DNA of 64,000 bases from CAVWCQ01 sp963753545 (lineage in GTDB: Bacteria; Chloroflexota; Anaerolineae; Aggregatilineales; Aggregatilineaceae). A model generated the notes under the pieces. That model did not search any database, was not told the DNA's origin, and saw only the letters and a list, made by a program, of their open reading frames with translations. The translations under genes were made by a program, and so were the position numbers. The stretch spans positions 4,030,001-4,094,000 of the forward strand of contig CAVWCQ010000008.1 in the NCBI GenBank assembly GCA_963753545.1, given 5' to 3'. Shown one piece after another: positions 25,413 to 35,159 of the stretch (positions within the stretch are counted from its first letter, which is position 1; the number at the start of each line of letters is the position of its first letter).

Positions 25413-27786
25413 CTATTCATAAGCCAATACATCGCGCACGCTCATTCGCGACGCGCGGTAGGCGGGTATCAAACTCGCCAGCGCCGCGAGGATCAGCGCG
25501 ATGACCATCCACAAGACCACACCGCCAAATGAGAAGGTGTAAAGCAGCGGCACGTTCAAAAACGTCTCACCAACGGCATCGCTCAGGTGCTTACCGGGCA
25601 GCACAGCCGCCGCGCTGCCAACCAGCCACCCGATCAGGCCGATCACCAGTCCTTCGCTCACAATCAGCCGCAGGATCGCCCGGTTAGATGCGCCCACTGC
25701 CCGCAGCACGCCGATCTCGCGCATCCGCTCGATGACATTGATGCCCATCGTGCCCATCAATCCCAGTCCGCCGACTGCCGCCAGGATCACCGCCATAACC
25801 ATCAGGAACACCGTGATAATGTTGAAGTGGAACGCCAGGAAACTCCGCCACTCCTCAAAGGTGTAAGACGCGGTAACGACCATTCCTGCCCCGGCATACT
25901 GCTGCTCCAGGACTTTCACCACGGCGTCCTTATCCTTCGCTCCGGTCGTGATCCACACACTGTTCACGCCATCTCCATCGCCGACCAATGTGGCATAAGC
26001 GGGGAGAGTCATGTAAATACCTGCCTGGCCTGCCATTTCTTCGAACAGGCCGACGACCTGCACTTCGGTGGTTTGGCCTTCTACGGTGACAGCAATCGTG
26101 TCCCCAACCTGGATGCTAGGCTGATCTCGCTGCAAAGCCGTGTTGATCACAACACTGTTGCTGTCCTCAGGCCGCAGCCAGCGTCCTTCTTGTACAGGGG
26201 GTCGGAACATGACACTTGAAGGATTGAGGGCGAAGACGGAAATATTCTGGCTGTTCCTCGCCGTTGTAAATCGCGCGAGTGGTCGTGCTGAACCCTTCTG
26301 CGCCGCTGACGCCCGGAACGCTCAACGCCTGATCGATCACCGCGCGGGACGGGTAAGCCTGGGCGAAATCGATGCGGATATCGTAATCCCGATAGGCTGT
26401 TGCCCGATCCAAAGTGCGGTACAACGAGGCGCGCACGCTCATGATCGACACAAACAGCATCCCGCCCAGCGCCAGTGTGAGCAGCGTTGCGAGCAGCCGC
26501 CCCTGGCGTCGAAATGTATTGCGCACCGACAGCCGAGTTAGCCCGGACAGTCCCGGCGTCAGCACTGCCAGCCGCCGGATCAGCGAGGATCGAACGCCTT
26601 CCGCGCCATGAGCATTGATTGCCTGCTGAACCGTCATCCGCGTGCGAGTCAGGATGGGCAGCAGCGCCGCGATCTGCGGAATGAGTACTCCAACCGCGAT
26701 CTGAGCCAGCAGCGCATACGGCGCGGCCCGCATCACATCGATATCCAGATTCAGGGTGCTGGCGAGGAAACTGGCAAACGCCATGCCACCAACAATTCCC
26801 AGCGGAATAGCGATCAGCAGCGCCAGTAAACTCATGATGCCAACCATGCTCAGGTACATGCCCAGCAGTTGTGCCGTGCGCCCGCCTAGCGCCTTCATCA
26901 CGCCGATCTGCCTCGTCTGCTGGGCCAGCAGCGCCGAGATCGTGTTGAACACCAGGAAACTGCTTGCCAGCAGCGACATCGCGCCCAGCACGCCCATGAG
27001 CAGGAGCAGCGCCGAGATCGGCCCATTGAGCGGATGTTCGCCGGGTGGCGGGATAATTACGCTGTACACGCGGCGTCCACTGCTCTCAATGACCGTGCGT
27101 GCCTGATCGGTAATCGTGCGGATATCTTTCTCATTCAGATGATCGTCATCAACCGTGAGTTGAATGGTGTTCCAGGCGGCATCCCGGCCCAGGAGGGGCA
27201 GCGTATCCAGCGTGACATAGGCGTAGACGATGCCCGATCCCTGCGACGGCGTGCGGTTGAAGTCATAGGCAAACCCGGCGACGCGCAGTTGAGGCTGTGT
27301 CCCGTCGAGGGCTTGCACGACAATCGAATCGCCAATCTTCAGGTTTTTCAGCGCATCCGTATCCAGTGCCGAACGCTCGATCAGAATTTCCCCAGTCGCT
27401 GGAGGCCACGCCCCGGAATCGGACTCGAAGCGGTTGATCCGCACGGTCTCGAAGTTGGAGACTGCCGTCACTTCGATATTGCTCCACTCGCCGGGAGCGG
27501 TGCTCAGCCGGGTCATCAGGACATGCTTGCCATCTACGTCTGTCACACCCGGCAAAGCCCGGATCGATTGCAGCAGCGTCTCATCGAAGGTTTCCGTTTC
27601 GATGCTGGCGCTGGCGGCGTGCGTCTTATCGAAGCCGCGATCAAACCCGCTGCTCAGGATATACTGAGTGTTCAGGATCACGCCCACGCTGAACACGCCT
27701 GCTGCTACTGAGAGAACGATTAGGATGGTGCGCGACTTGCTCCGCCACAGATCGCGCAGCACTTTACGCCAGCGAGGACTGAGCAT
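25413..27786 (-). CDS. FtsX/MacB-type ABC transporter permease (one-base frameshift)
   Basis: Large permease of the LolCE/MacB superfamily, about 790 aa when repaired, with an N-terminal helix (ILIVLSVAAGVFSVGVIL), a MacB-like extracytoplasmic domain, a first FtsX domain (MSLLASSFLVFNTISALL), a second extracytoplasmic domain and a second FtsX domain (LGLMGTMGINVIERMREIGVLRAVGAS is its tail region). The frame breaks at 26256-26257; removing one base gives NGENSQNISVFALNPSSVMF. The start codon overlaps the stop of the ATPase gene (TAATG). Substrates of this class include lipoproteins, lipids and peptides; the actual one is unknown. Confidence 0.82.
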
Positions 27787-28507
27787 TACACCACCTCCAT
27801 CGCCGGAACCCGCGCGCCCGGCTGGTTGATATATTCGTTCACGATTTCGCCGTCCGAGAGTTGAATCGTCCGTTTGGCGCGCTGCGCCAGGTCGCGATCA
27901 TGAGTCACAATCACGATGGTCTTCCCCCCTTGACCAGCGCTTCAAACACCTCCGCGATCCGTTCCGCCGTGCGCGTGTCCAGGTTTCCAGTAGGCTCGTC
28001 GGCTACCAACAGCGGCGGATCGTTTGCCAGGGCGCGGGCAATGGCGACGCGCTGCTGTTCCCCGCCGGAGAGTTCGGAAGGCAGTTTGTGCCCGTAATCC
28101 GCCATATCCAGTTGTTCCAGCAAATCCATCGCCCGCGCGGGGCGCTCCCGTCGTCCAACCGTGCCGCACAGGTCCATCGGCAGCATTACATTTTCGATGG
28201 CGGTCAGCGTCGGCAGCAGTTGGAAGAACTGGAAAATCACGCCTATGGTCCGGCCCCGCCAGACTGCCGTCTGTCCTTCGTTCAAAGTGTGTACCGCCGT
28301 CTCACCGACCCACACTTCGCCGGAGGTGGGGCGATCAATGCCGGTGATCATGTTGATCAGCGTGCTTTTGCCGCTGCCCGACTTGCCCACAATGCTCACA
28401 AACTCGCCGGGCCGGATCGCCAAATTCGCGCCCTGCAAAGCAATCGTCTTAGTCCCATTGGTCTGGTAGACCTTGCTGACGTCTTTAATGGAGATGAAAG
28501 GCTGCAT
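27786..28507 (-). CDS. LolD/MacB-type ABC transporter ATP-binding protein (one-base frameshift)
   Basis: Walker A GKSGSGKST, Q-loop FQFFQLLPT, signature LSGGEQQR and Walker B LLVADEPTGNLD are those of the MacB/LolD ATPases. A run of six C at 27924-27929 lacks one base; with it the frame continues KGGKTIVIVTHDRDLA (switch His) to a TAA at 27786 that overlaps the permease ATG. AAGGAG lies six bases before the ATG at 28507, which is preferred to the adjacent ATG at 28510. It powers the permease encoded next. About 240 aa when repaired. Confidence 0.85.
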
Positions 28508-28639
28508 CATATGCTCCTTCAGTATGAGGCCCAGAGTCGGGCCTGTGTCTTTCAATCGCTGTTCACTTTACGTCAGGTTGGGCGCGCGGTCATGCCGCAA
28601 AATGCGTATTGGGATGTGTATTTGCAGGAGTATTAAGCC

Positions 28640-28667
28640 TTGCACGGAACCGCAAATCCGTTACACT
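28640..28667 (+). promoter_or_regulatory. promoter of the trans-sulfuration enzyme gene
   Basis: TTGCAC (28640-28645), a 16-bp spacer, then TACACT (28662-28667), 41 bases before the ATG at 28709. Confidence 0.55.
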
Positions 28668-28708
28668 AGCGGCGGAATCAACCAACGCTGCATGGAATTG
28701 AGGACTAG

Positions 28709-29903
28709 ATGAGCGACTCTGACTTCTGGGATGATCTCTCGCCGGAAACCCTGGCTATTCACGCCGATAAATACTTGAACGATACGACCTCGCTGGCCCC
28801 GCCGATCTACCAGACATCGACCTTTATTTCGCACTCGCCCGAAGAATTTATGGAGATGGCGACGGAACCGCAGCACCCGCGCTTTTATGCCCGCTATGGC
28901 AATCCGACCCACGCCCATGCTCAGGCCGTGATCGCCGCGCTGGAAGGGGCCGACAATGCGCTGCTGGCGGCATCCGGCATGGGAGCCACGACCACGATTG
29001 CCCTCTCCTTGCTCGAAGCGGGGGCGCATGTCGTTGCCCAAAAAGTCCACTACGGCGGGACCATCGGCCTGTTTGAAAAGTTGATGCCGCGCTTTGGCGT
29101 CGAAACCACTTTTGTTGATCAAACCGATCCCGCGGCCTTCGCAGCGGCTGTCCGGCCCAACACCCGTCTGATCGTCGTTGAGACACCCACCAATCCCCTG
29201 ATGCTGATCACCGATCTGCGAGCGATTGCGGCGCTGGGCTAAGGAACGAGGCATCATCACGATGGCTGATAATACATTCGCCACGCCCATCAACCAGCGG
29301 CCTCTCGAATTTGGGATCGATCTGGTGTTTCATAGCGCGACCAAGTATCTCGGCGGGCATCACGATCTGATCGCCGGGGCGGTTGCCGGGCGGGCTGAAT
29401 TGATTGAGCGGCTGTGGCGCACCTCGCTGACCGTTGGCGCGGTCCTGAATGCCTTCGATAGCTGGTTGCTGCTGCGTGGGCTGCGTACCCTGCGGCTGCG
29501 TGTCGAACAGCACAACCAGAATGGGCTGGCCGTCGCCCGTGCCCTCCAAGCCCACCCGAAAGTCAAAGCGGTCTATTATCCGGGCCTGGAAAGCCATCCC
29601 CAGCACGCCCTCGCCGCCGCGCAGATGTCTGGCTACACGGGCATGCTGAGCTTCGAATTGGATGGCGGTTATGCCAACGCGGAGCACTTCATCTCCAGCC
29701 TGCGCCTTGTGGAACGCGCCGCTAGCCTGGGTGGGATTCACACCCTCGCGGTCCAGCCCGCCGCCATGCTGGCAGGAGTGATGAGCGAGGATCAATTTCG
29801 GGCGCACGGCGTCCCGCCTAATCTGGTACGGATGTCGATTGGCCTGGAAAATGTGAACGACATTCTGAAGGACATCGATCACGCGCTGGAACAAGCTGTT
29901 TAG
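28709..29903 (+). CDS. cystathionine gamma-synthase/lyase family PLP enzyme (one-base frameshift)
   Basis: Trans-sulfuration enzyme of the Cys/Met metabolism family, about 397 aa when repaired. Motifs: LAPPIYQTSTF, YARYGNPTHAHAQAVIAALEGA, ASGMGATTT, VVETPTNPLM, then MADNTFATP and the PLP lysine in FHSATKYLGGHHD. An extra G in GGG at 29236-29238 creates a TAA within ALGAKE; dropping it gives AALAKERGIITMADN. Members act as cystathionine synthases, lyases or O-acyl-homoserine sulfhydrylases, and sequence alone does not decide. Its own promoter lies at 28640-28667. Confidence 0.87.
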
Positions 29904-29912
29904 ATCGTTTTG

Positions 29913-29959
29913 CCACTCCGCCGCACGCGGTAAAATGGGGATGTGGCGGAGTGGTTTTT
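29913..29959 (+). terminator. intrinsic terminator
   Basis: CCACTCCGCC (29913-29922) pairs perfectly with GGCGGAGTGG (29945-29954), followed by five T. It lies ten bases after the PLP enzyme stop. The loop contains TAAAAT, which could be the -10 of the next gene. Confidence 0.8.
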
Positions 29960-29979
29960 AGGTATACAAGGATCATTGA

Positions 29980-31410
29980 ATGAATACTCTAGACACTTTA
30001 GAAAAAGCCTTTGCTCAGTTCCAACAAGAGTACCCTTCTTTTGATGCGGCAGCGCTGCAAGATCTGCGTGCCCGTGAATACAGCCGTCTGGACGAACTGG
30101 GACATATTTACCTGGACTATACAGGCGGCGGTCTCTATGCCCAGAGCCAGCTTGATTCGCATATGCAAATGCTGCGCGGCGGAGTCTACGGCAATCCGCA
30201 CTCCAGCAACCCGACCTCGATGGCGATCACAGAACTGGCCGAACACGCCCGCGCCTATGTGCTTGACTACTTCAACGCCTCGCCCGGCGAATACACGGTG
30301 ATTTTCACCCAAAATGCCAGCGGCGCGCTCAAACTGGTTGGTGAGTCCTACCCCTTTGGCCCCGGTGATCGTTACGTGCTGACCTTTGATAATCACAACT
30401 CGGTCAACGGCATCCGTGAATTTGCCCGCGCCAAGGGAGCCGCCTTTGCCTATGCGCCCGTTTTGCCGCCCGAACTGCGCCTCGATGAGACCCGGCTGAA
30501 TGCGCTGCTGGATCAGGAGCATACGGGCAATCACAAGCTGTTTGCTTATCCCGCCCAATCCAATTTTTCCGGCGTGCAGCATTCGCTGGAATGGATCGAA
30601 CGCGCCCAGGCGAAAGGCTGGGATGTGCTGCTCGATGCGGCGGCTTTTGCTCCCAGCAACCGCCTCGACCTGAGCCAGTGGCATCCCGATTTTGTCACGC
30701 TGTCATTCTATAAAATCTTCGGCTATCCGACGGGCGTCGGCTGCTTGATCGGGCGGCGTTCTGCGCTGCACAAACTGCACCGCCCCTGGTTCGCGGGTGG
30801 CACAATCACGATTGCCTCCGTCCAGGGCGACGGCTACTATCTGCGCGACGGTGAAGCGGCTTTTGAAGATGGAACCATCGACTATCTGAATATCCCTGCC
30901 GTCGAAATTGGGCTGCGCCATATCGCTTCAGTGGGTATTGATACCATTCATGATCGGGTGATGTGCCTGACGGACTGGCTGATCAAACACCTCCTCGACC
31001 TGCATCACAGCAATGGCGTCCCCCTCATCCATTTCTACGGCCCGATCAACACCGTTCAGCGCGGCGCAACCGTGACCATCAACTTCTTCGATCCATCCGG
31101 CAAGCTGTTTGATTACCGGGAAGTCGAATCGGAGGCCAACCAGATCAATATCTCCCTGCGCACAGGCTGTTTTTGTAATCCGGGAGCGGGCGAACAGGCG
31201 CACGGCCTGACGCGCGACGATCTGGCTGACTGTTTCGGCAAAGAAGAGCGTATGACGTTTGAAGATTTCATTCAGGCGATGAGTGGACGCGTCAAAGATG
31301 CCGTTGGGGCAGTGCGCGTTTCGCTGGGGATCGCCTCCCAATTCAGCGATGTCTACCGTTTTATCCAGTTCGCCAGCACCTTCCTTGATCGAACGGCCTG
31401 GAGCGCGTAG
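29980..31410 (+). CDS. class V aminotransferase-fold protein (MoCo sulfurase/cysteine desulfurase-like)
   Basis: A 476-aa PLP enzyme. YLDYTGGGLYAQSQ near residue 45, NPHSSNPTS, ASGALKLVGESYPF, LLDAAAFAPSNRLDLSQWHPDF (PLP Asp) and the lysine in LSFYKIFGYPTGVGCLIGR are the pattern of the molybdenum-cofactor-sulfurase N-terminal domain and related cysteine desulfurases. A conserved cysteine motif RTGCFCNPGAGE (about residue 389) could carry the persulfide. No MOSC domain follows. It may supply sulfur together with the adjacent trans-sulfuration enzyme, but that link is an inference. Confidence 0.8.
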   Translation: MNTLDTLEKAFAQFQQEYPSFDAAALQDLRAREYSRLDELGHIYLDYTGGGLYAQSQLDSHMQMLRGGVYGNPHSSNPTSMAITELAEHARAYVLDYFNASPGEYTVIFTQNASGALKLVGESYPFGPGDRYVLTFDNHNSVNGIREFARAKGAAFAYAPVLPPELRLDETRLNALLDQEHTGNHKLFAYPAQSNFSGVQHSLEWIERAQAKGWDVLLDAAAFAPSNRLDLSQWHPDFVTLSFYKIFGYPTGVGCLIGRRSALHKLHRPWFAGGTITIASVQGDGYYLRDGEAAFEDGTIDYLNIPAVEIGLRHIASVGIDTIHDRVMCLTDWLIKHLLDLHHSNGVPLIHFYGPINTVQRGATVTINFFDPSGKLFDYREVESEANQINISLRTGCFCNPGAGEQAHGLTRDDLADCFGKEERMTFEDFIQAMSGRVKDAVGAVRVSLGIASQFSDVYRFIQFASTFLDRTAWSA

Positions 31411-31429
31411 TTATGCCCTTTTATCAAGC

Positions 31430-31500
31430 TGTTTCTCCATCTCCTCACTCCTTTGCGTGGGTGAGGGGTTTGCCTGCGACCCACAACGCTCATTTTTAAG
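31430..31500 (+). repeat. palindromic intergenic repeat, copy d (partial)
   Basis: CTCACTCCTTTGCGTGGGTGAG forms a short hairpin, followed by GGGTTTGCC and the family tail CGACCCACAACG plus a T-rich end. It lacks the first CTCTCC hairpin of the full copies. Directly behind a plus-strand stop codon, as in the other copies. Confidence 0.6.
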
Positions 31501-31507
31501 CAGACAT

Positions 31508-32807
31508 CTACGGGCGCGGCGCAGGCTGGGGCTTTGGCCCACTCTGCGTAGCGGTCTCCGGCTCTCGCACCAGGACAAAAAATAAGATCAGGCCGAGAGC
31601 ACGTATAGCCGCTGAGATCAGAAAGACATGCCCGAACCCAATCTGATCAACCAGCCAGCCACCAATAGCAGGTCCAGCCGCTCCAACCAGGGAAATGATG
31701 GTCGTGTTTACGGCGATGTAGCGTGGGCGATGTTCATCAGGCGTGCTCGCCAGAACGAGATTAAACGCGCCGAGGTTATAACCGGACCAGGCAACCGCAG
31801 CGATAGCATTTACCAGATAGGCTTGCCAGGGGTGCTGAACTAACATCCAGCCCACCATAAGCAGTGGAATTCCTACACCGAAGCGCATGGTACGGACAAT
31901 GCCAATCCGATCATGGATCCGCCCCATATAGCGCATGCTCAACAGCGTTGTCAGCCCGCCAATAGTGGTGACAAATCCAATTGTGCTGACACTAAATCCG
32001 CGCTCTTCAGCCATATAGACGTTGAGAAATGGGCCGCCCATCATCACGCCGAGCATCATGACAGAGTGGCTGATCGTGAACCGGGTGAAAGTAGGATATT
32101 GGTGCAAACGTTGTAGAACTTGCCGGGTGCTCAACCGATCTTCGTGCTTTTCACGCGGGTGTTCAGGCAGGCGGCTGTAATAGTAAATCGAAAACCCACC
32201 TGCAAGGAGTGCTAGAGCCAGACTGACCTGGTAACCGCCTGGTTCGCCAACGGCGCTAACCAATAACCCGGCTGTCGGAATAGCTGCCAGGCTGGCCAAT
32301 TGGATGATCATGTTTCGCGAGGCAAAATAGCCTCCGCGCAGTCTCGACGGAACCAGTTCTGCCGAAAGCGCCGTCCACCCGGCGTTGCCCAGCGTGCCCA
32401 TCGCAGCAATTGTGACCCAGGCGACAAGAACGACCCAGATAGCGCCGTCTCCCGCCAGCCAGGGAGCAACCATCATGACTGGCCACATCAGGCGGCTGAC
32501 AAAGCCTGCGAACAGGGTCACACCCTTATAACGTCCGGACCGGTCCGCCATCATCGCGCCCGGCATCGCTGTTGCCGCTCCCACAAGTTGTGTTAAGGTA
32601 TTGACTAACCCAATTTGAGCGTTGCTGGCATTCAGAACTCAATAGATAGAGGGTGTAGTACGGATCGGAGAATCCACTGGCAACTGCTGCAAATAAGCCG
32701 TCCAGCCAGAACGCTCGCAGCCCTTCCTGCTGTTCCTTCGGCAAATCACCGACAGTCGGGTATCCAAGAGGGCGCACGATACGTGCAGGCAGCGGCAGTC
32801 GTTCCAC
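31508..32807 (-). CDS. MFS transporter (one-base frameshift)
   Basis: Twelve-helix major facilitator of about 432 aa. GTG start at 32807 with AAAGG seven bases upstream. The N-terminal cytoplasmic part leads into FWLDGLFAAVASGFSDPYYTLYLLS; the frame breaks at 32636-32637, and one base less gives SLNASNAQIGLVNTLTQLVG. Typical loops MADRSGRYKG (after helix 2) and MGRIHDRIGIVRTMRFG (after helix 8) are present. The substrate is unknown. It resembles the MFS protein at 61459-62814 only in general fold. Confidence 0.8.
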
Positions 32808-32912
32808 GTTTATACCTTTAAGACAAAACTCTGAATATACGAATTAGCGTAGGATTTTACAGCAAAAATAATGAAAAGAAAGATAGCACCTCTTTCTCGA
32901 GAACCAGCTTTG

Positions 32913-32921
32913 TGCTACCCT
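32913..32921 (+). promoter_or_regulatory. extended -10 promoter of the Crp/Fnr gene
   Basis: TGC-TACCCT, an extended -10. The ATG follows at 32929, only seven bases after the hexamer, so transcription would begin at or one base before the start codon and the mRNA could be leaderless. No Shine-Dalgarno is present. Confidence 0.45.
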
Positions 32922-32928
32922 TTAGCTC

Positions 32929-33610
32929 ATGTCCAGCATAGATCGCCTTCTGCTTCAAAAATATCTGGCTCAAATCCGCTATTTTCAAGTGCTCAGCGCA
33001 GACGAAATCAAAGTCCATAGCACTGGAGGCAGTGGGGCATACCTTTTCGCCGGATCAACTCATTTTCTCTGAAGGCGACGTCTCGCGCGGGCTGTGGATT
33101 ATCGAAGATGGAAATGTCAAGATTAGCAAACTCAGCCCGGAAGGGAACGAGTATATTCTGCATTTACTCGGTCCAGGCAGTTCCTTTAACGATATCGCGG
33201 CGCTTGACAGCGGTCCAACACCTGCCAACGCGATTGCCATCAATACCGTGATTGCCTGGTCTATTCCCGCCAGTGTGATGAGTCGACTTCTCGATCAATA
33301 TCCGAAGGTGATGCAAGCCGCGCTTTACATGCTCACGAGGCGTGTGCGTGCCCTTACCCGCCAGATCGAAGACCTGACCCTCTATCCTGTCATTGCCCGT
33401 CTCGCCCGCTTTTTGTTGGCACAGGCAGAAAATCCAGTTCTAAGCGGTCCGGGTATCACGCGTGCCGCCATTGCCGCGCATCTCGCGACCACGCCCGAAA
33501 CAATCAGCCGCATGCTGGTTCGCATCCAGGAAACAGGGGCGATTCGCTTTGATCGGCACCGGATCGTCATCGTAGACGAGGATCTGCTGCGAGCGATTGC
33601 CGACCTCTGA
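32929..33610 (+). CDS. Crp/Fnr-family regulator, DNR/NNR-like (one-base frameshift)
   Basis: About 226 aa when repaired. The frame from ATG 32929 breaks at CC 33015-33016; one C less gives EIKVIALEAVGHTFSPDQL. An effector (cNMP-like) domain follows (FSEGDVSRGLWIIEDGNVKI), then a helix-turn-helix with TPETISRMLVRIQETG: the E-xx-SR residues are those FNR uses to read TTGAT. There are no cysteines in the N-terminal region, so it is not an oxygen-sensing Fe-S FNR and fits the NO/nitrite-sensing DNR/NNR type better. A perfect FNR box lies seven bases behind its stop, and another at 37.5 kb. Confidence 0.83.
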
Positions 33611-33616
33611 ATAAAC

Positions 33617-33658
33617 TTGATCTGCATCAAGGCGAATGGTCCCCAATCCCTTTATCCT
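33617..33658 (+). promoter_or_regulatory. FNR/NNR-type class II promoter of the ferredoxin-YwiC pair
   Basis: A perfect box TTGATCTGCATCAA (33617-33630), 22 bases, then -10 TATCCT (33653-33658). The box centre would sit near -41.5, the class II activator position. The ferredoxin ATG follows 61 bases after the box. The geometry is the same as at 37512-37553. Confidence 0.75.
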
Positions 33659-33691
33659 TGTTATCATTGACTATGATTGTCTGGTGCTCTT

Positions 33692-33931
33692 ATGAAAAAC
33701 AACTGGATGCCCAAAATCAACCGTGCGCTCTGTACAGGCTGTGGCGACTGTATCGTCCAGTGTCCGGTAAATGCACTCGGGAAAGTGGACGGAAAAGCTG
33801 CCCTGGTCCACCCTGACATCTGTACTTATTGCGCTCTGTGTGAAGATATTTGTCCGGCTGGTGCTATAGAGCTTCCTTACCTGATCTGTTTCGCCAGAGA
33901 CATGTCCGAATCCAAAAGGGACTCAGAATGA
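33692..33931 (+). CDS. ferredoxin with two [4Fe-4S] motifs
   Basis: A 79-aa protein with two complete cluster motifs, CTGCGDCIVQCP (about residues 14-25) and CTYCALCEDICP (about 46-57), so 2[4Fe-4S]. Cytoplasmic electron carrier. The ATG at 33692 follows a FNR-type promoter; a TTG at 33677 is also in frame but less likely. Its stop overlaps the YwiC start (ATGA), so the two are translated together. It probably serves the anaerobic respiratory genes around it. Confidence 0.85.
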   Translation: MKNNWMPKINRALCTGCGDCIVQCPVNALGKVDGKAALVHPDICTYCALCEDICPAGAIELPYLICFARDMSESKRDSE

Positions 33932-34746
33932 ATCTGTTCGTCTTGACACGTATTCTTCCCGCCAACTCTCAAGTACGCCTCAAGCCCATAGCCCTGCCGC
34001 CAGAACATGGCTCCTGGGGATTTTTGCTTGAACCGATTATGTTGGGCCTGGCTGTTGCACCATCTTTCGCGGGCCTGTTCCTGGCTCTGGGTGTATTGGG
34101 CGGCTTTTTGCTGCGGCAGCCTGTCAAAATCGTTGCCAGCGATCTGCGCAAGGGGAAACGCTATCCACGTACCGAAGTTGCCCTGCGGATTGCGCTCTGC
34201 TACGGTTTGATTGCGGCACTGGGTATGGTGATCGCGTTGTGGTTGGGGAACCTGACCATGTTTGTTCCCCTGCTGCTGGCCGTTCCACTGGCCGCCACTC
34301 AGTTAGTGGGCTATATCACCAACCAGGGGCGGGATGTGCTTCCCGAATTGACCGGAGCCTGTGCGATTGCCGCCAGTGCGTCAAGCATCGCTCTCGCTGG
34401 CGGTTCATCCTGGACTGTGGCTCTCATGCTGTGGGCGATACTGGCAATTCGCGATATTCCCTCCATCCTCTATGTGCGCGCCCGTCTGCGCCTGGAACGG
34501 GGCGCTCCCAGTTCACGATTAGCCGCGTGGCTCTCCAATGGCAGCGCTCTGGTTGCGGCGGCAGTTCTGGCAGGCGCTGGCTTGCTACCGGTTTTGGCGC
34601 TTGTCGCGGTGACGATTCTCACTATTCGGGCACTGCTCGGCCTCTCGCCATACCGCCGCAAACTCCCCGTCAAAGTGATTGGGATGATGGAAATGGGTTA
34701 CGGATCATTGATTGTAATTCTGACCGCGCTCGGCTACAGGCTGTAA
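33928..34746 (+). CDS. YwiC-like membrane protein
   Basis: A 272-aa protein with about eight membrane segments. The opening KPIALPPEHGSWGFLLEPIM and the later LRKGKRYPRTE and WAILAIRDIPSILYVRARLRL are typical of YwiC-like proteins. In Bacillus subtilis ywiC lies beside narK, fnr and nitrate-reductase genes; here too it follows an FNR-type promoter and regulator. The function is not known. The EHG and RD motifs in membrane segments resemble UbiA-like prenyltransferases only loosely. It ends exactly against the stop of the convergent gene at 34747. Confidence 0.8.
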   Translation: MNLFVLTRILPANSQVRLKPIALPPEHGSWGFLLEPIMLGLAVAPSFAGLFLALGVLGGFLLRQPVKIVASDLRKGKRYPRTEVALRIALCYGLIAALGMVIALWLGNLTMFVPLLLAVPLAATQLVGYITNQGRDVLPELTGACAIAASASSIALAGGSSWTVALMLWAILAIRDIPSILYVRARLRLERGAPSSRLAAWLSNGSALVAAAVLAGAGLLPVLALVAVTILTIRALLGLSPYRRKLPVKVIGMMEMGYGSLIVILTALGYRL

Positions 34747-35154
34747 TCATGACGCCAGCGGTTTGACCCGGGACCAGATATAGAGGGCGAACAGCATAAC
34801 GGCAAGCAGTTCGGTTGTTCGCCCGGCAAGCTGAGCCTCGTCAGACCTAAACCACGCCCCACCTGCGACAAGCAGCACACCGAGGTTAATCAGAGCAAAC
34901 GCGCCCCACGCCAGCGTGATATTCCCATAACGCCTGTCCCCTCTGAAGCGAGGCAGGATCCAGACTGCCATTCCCATTGCGAGTTCTACCGTCCATCCGA
35001 TCAGCGCCAATTCCACATGTAGTGGCAGCAAACGTCCTACGGATGGGCTGAACGGTATACCCTTGTTCCACAGCATAAGCGCGCCAAAGGTGAAGCCAAC
35101 GCCAAAATGAAGCAGTGCAGCCCGGATCATCCAGACACTGAGACGTGGCATCAT
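34747..35154 (-). CDS. small four-helix membrane protein, heme-copper-oxidase subunit I-like
   Basis: A 135-aa protein with four predicted helices. Histidines in ALLHFGVGFTFG (helix 1) and LLPLHVELALIGWTVELAMG (helix 2), then WILPRF, recall the haem-ligand helices of cytochrome oxidase or NO-reductase subunit I (H-x-GW-G-xxP pattern). It is paralogous to the next gene upstream and is the last gene of the cytochrome cd1 operon. Two such proteins may form a small haem-binding membrane complex that passes electrons to the cd1 protein. That is an inference. Confidence 0.6.
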   Translation of the reverse strand: MMPRLSVWMIRAALLHFGVGFTFGALMLWNKGIPFSPSVGRLLPLHVELALIGWTVELAMGMAVWILPRFRGDRRYGNITLAWGAFALINLGVLLVAGGAWFRSDEAQLAGRTTELLAVMLFALYIWSRVKPLAS

Positions 35155-35159
35155 GGCAG

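Noticed and set aside
32929..33610. Assignment of the Crp/Fnr protein as an oxygen-sensing FNR
   Set aside because: The N-terminal region has no cysteines for a [4Fe-4S] cluster, so a DNR/NNR-like type is more likely.
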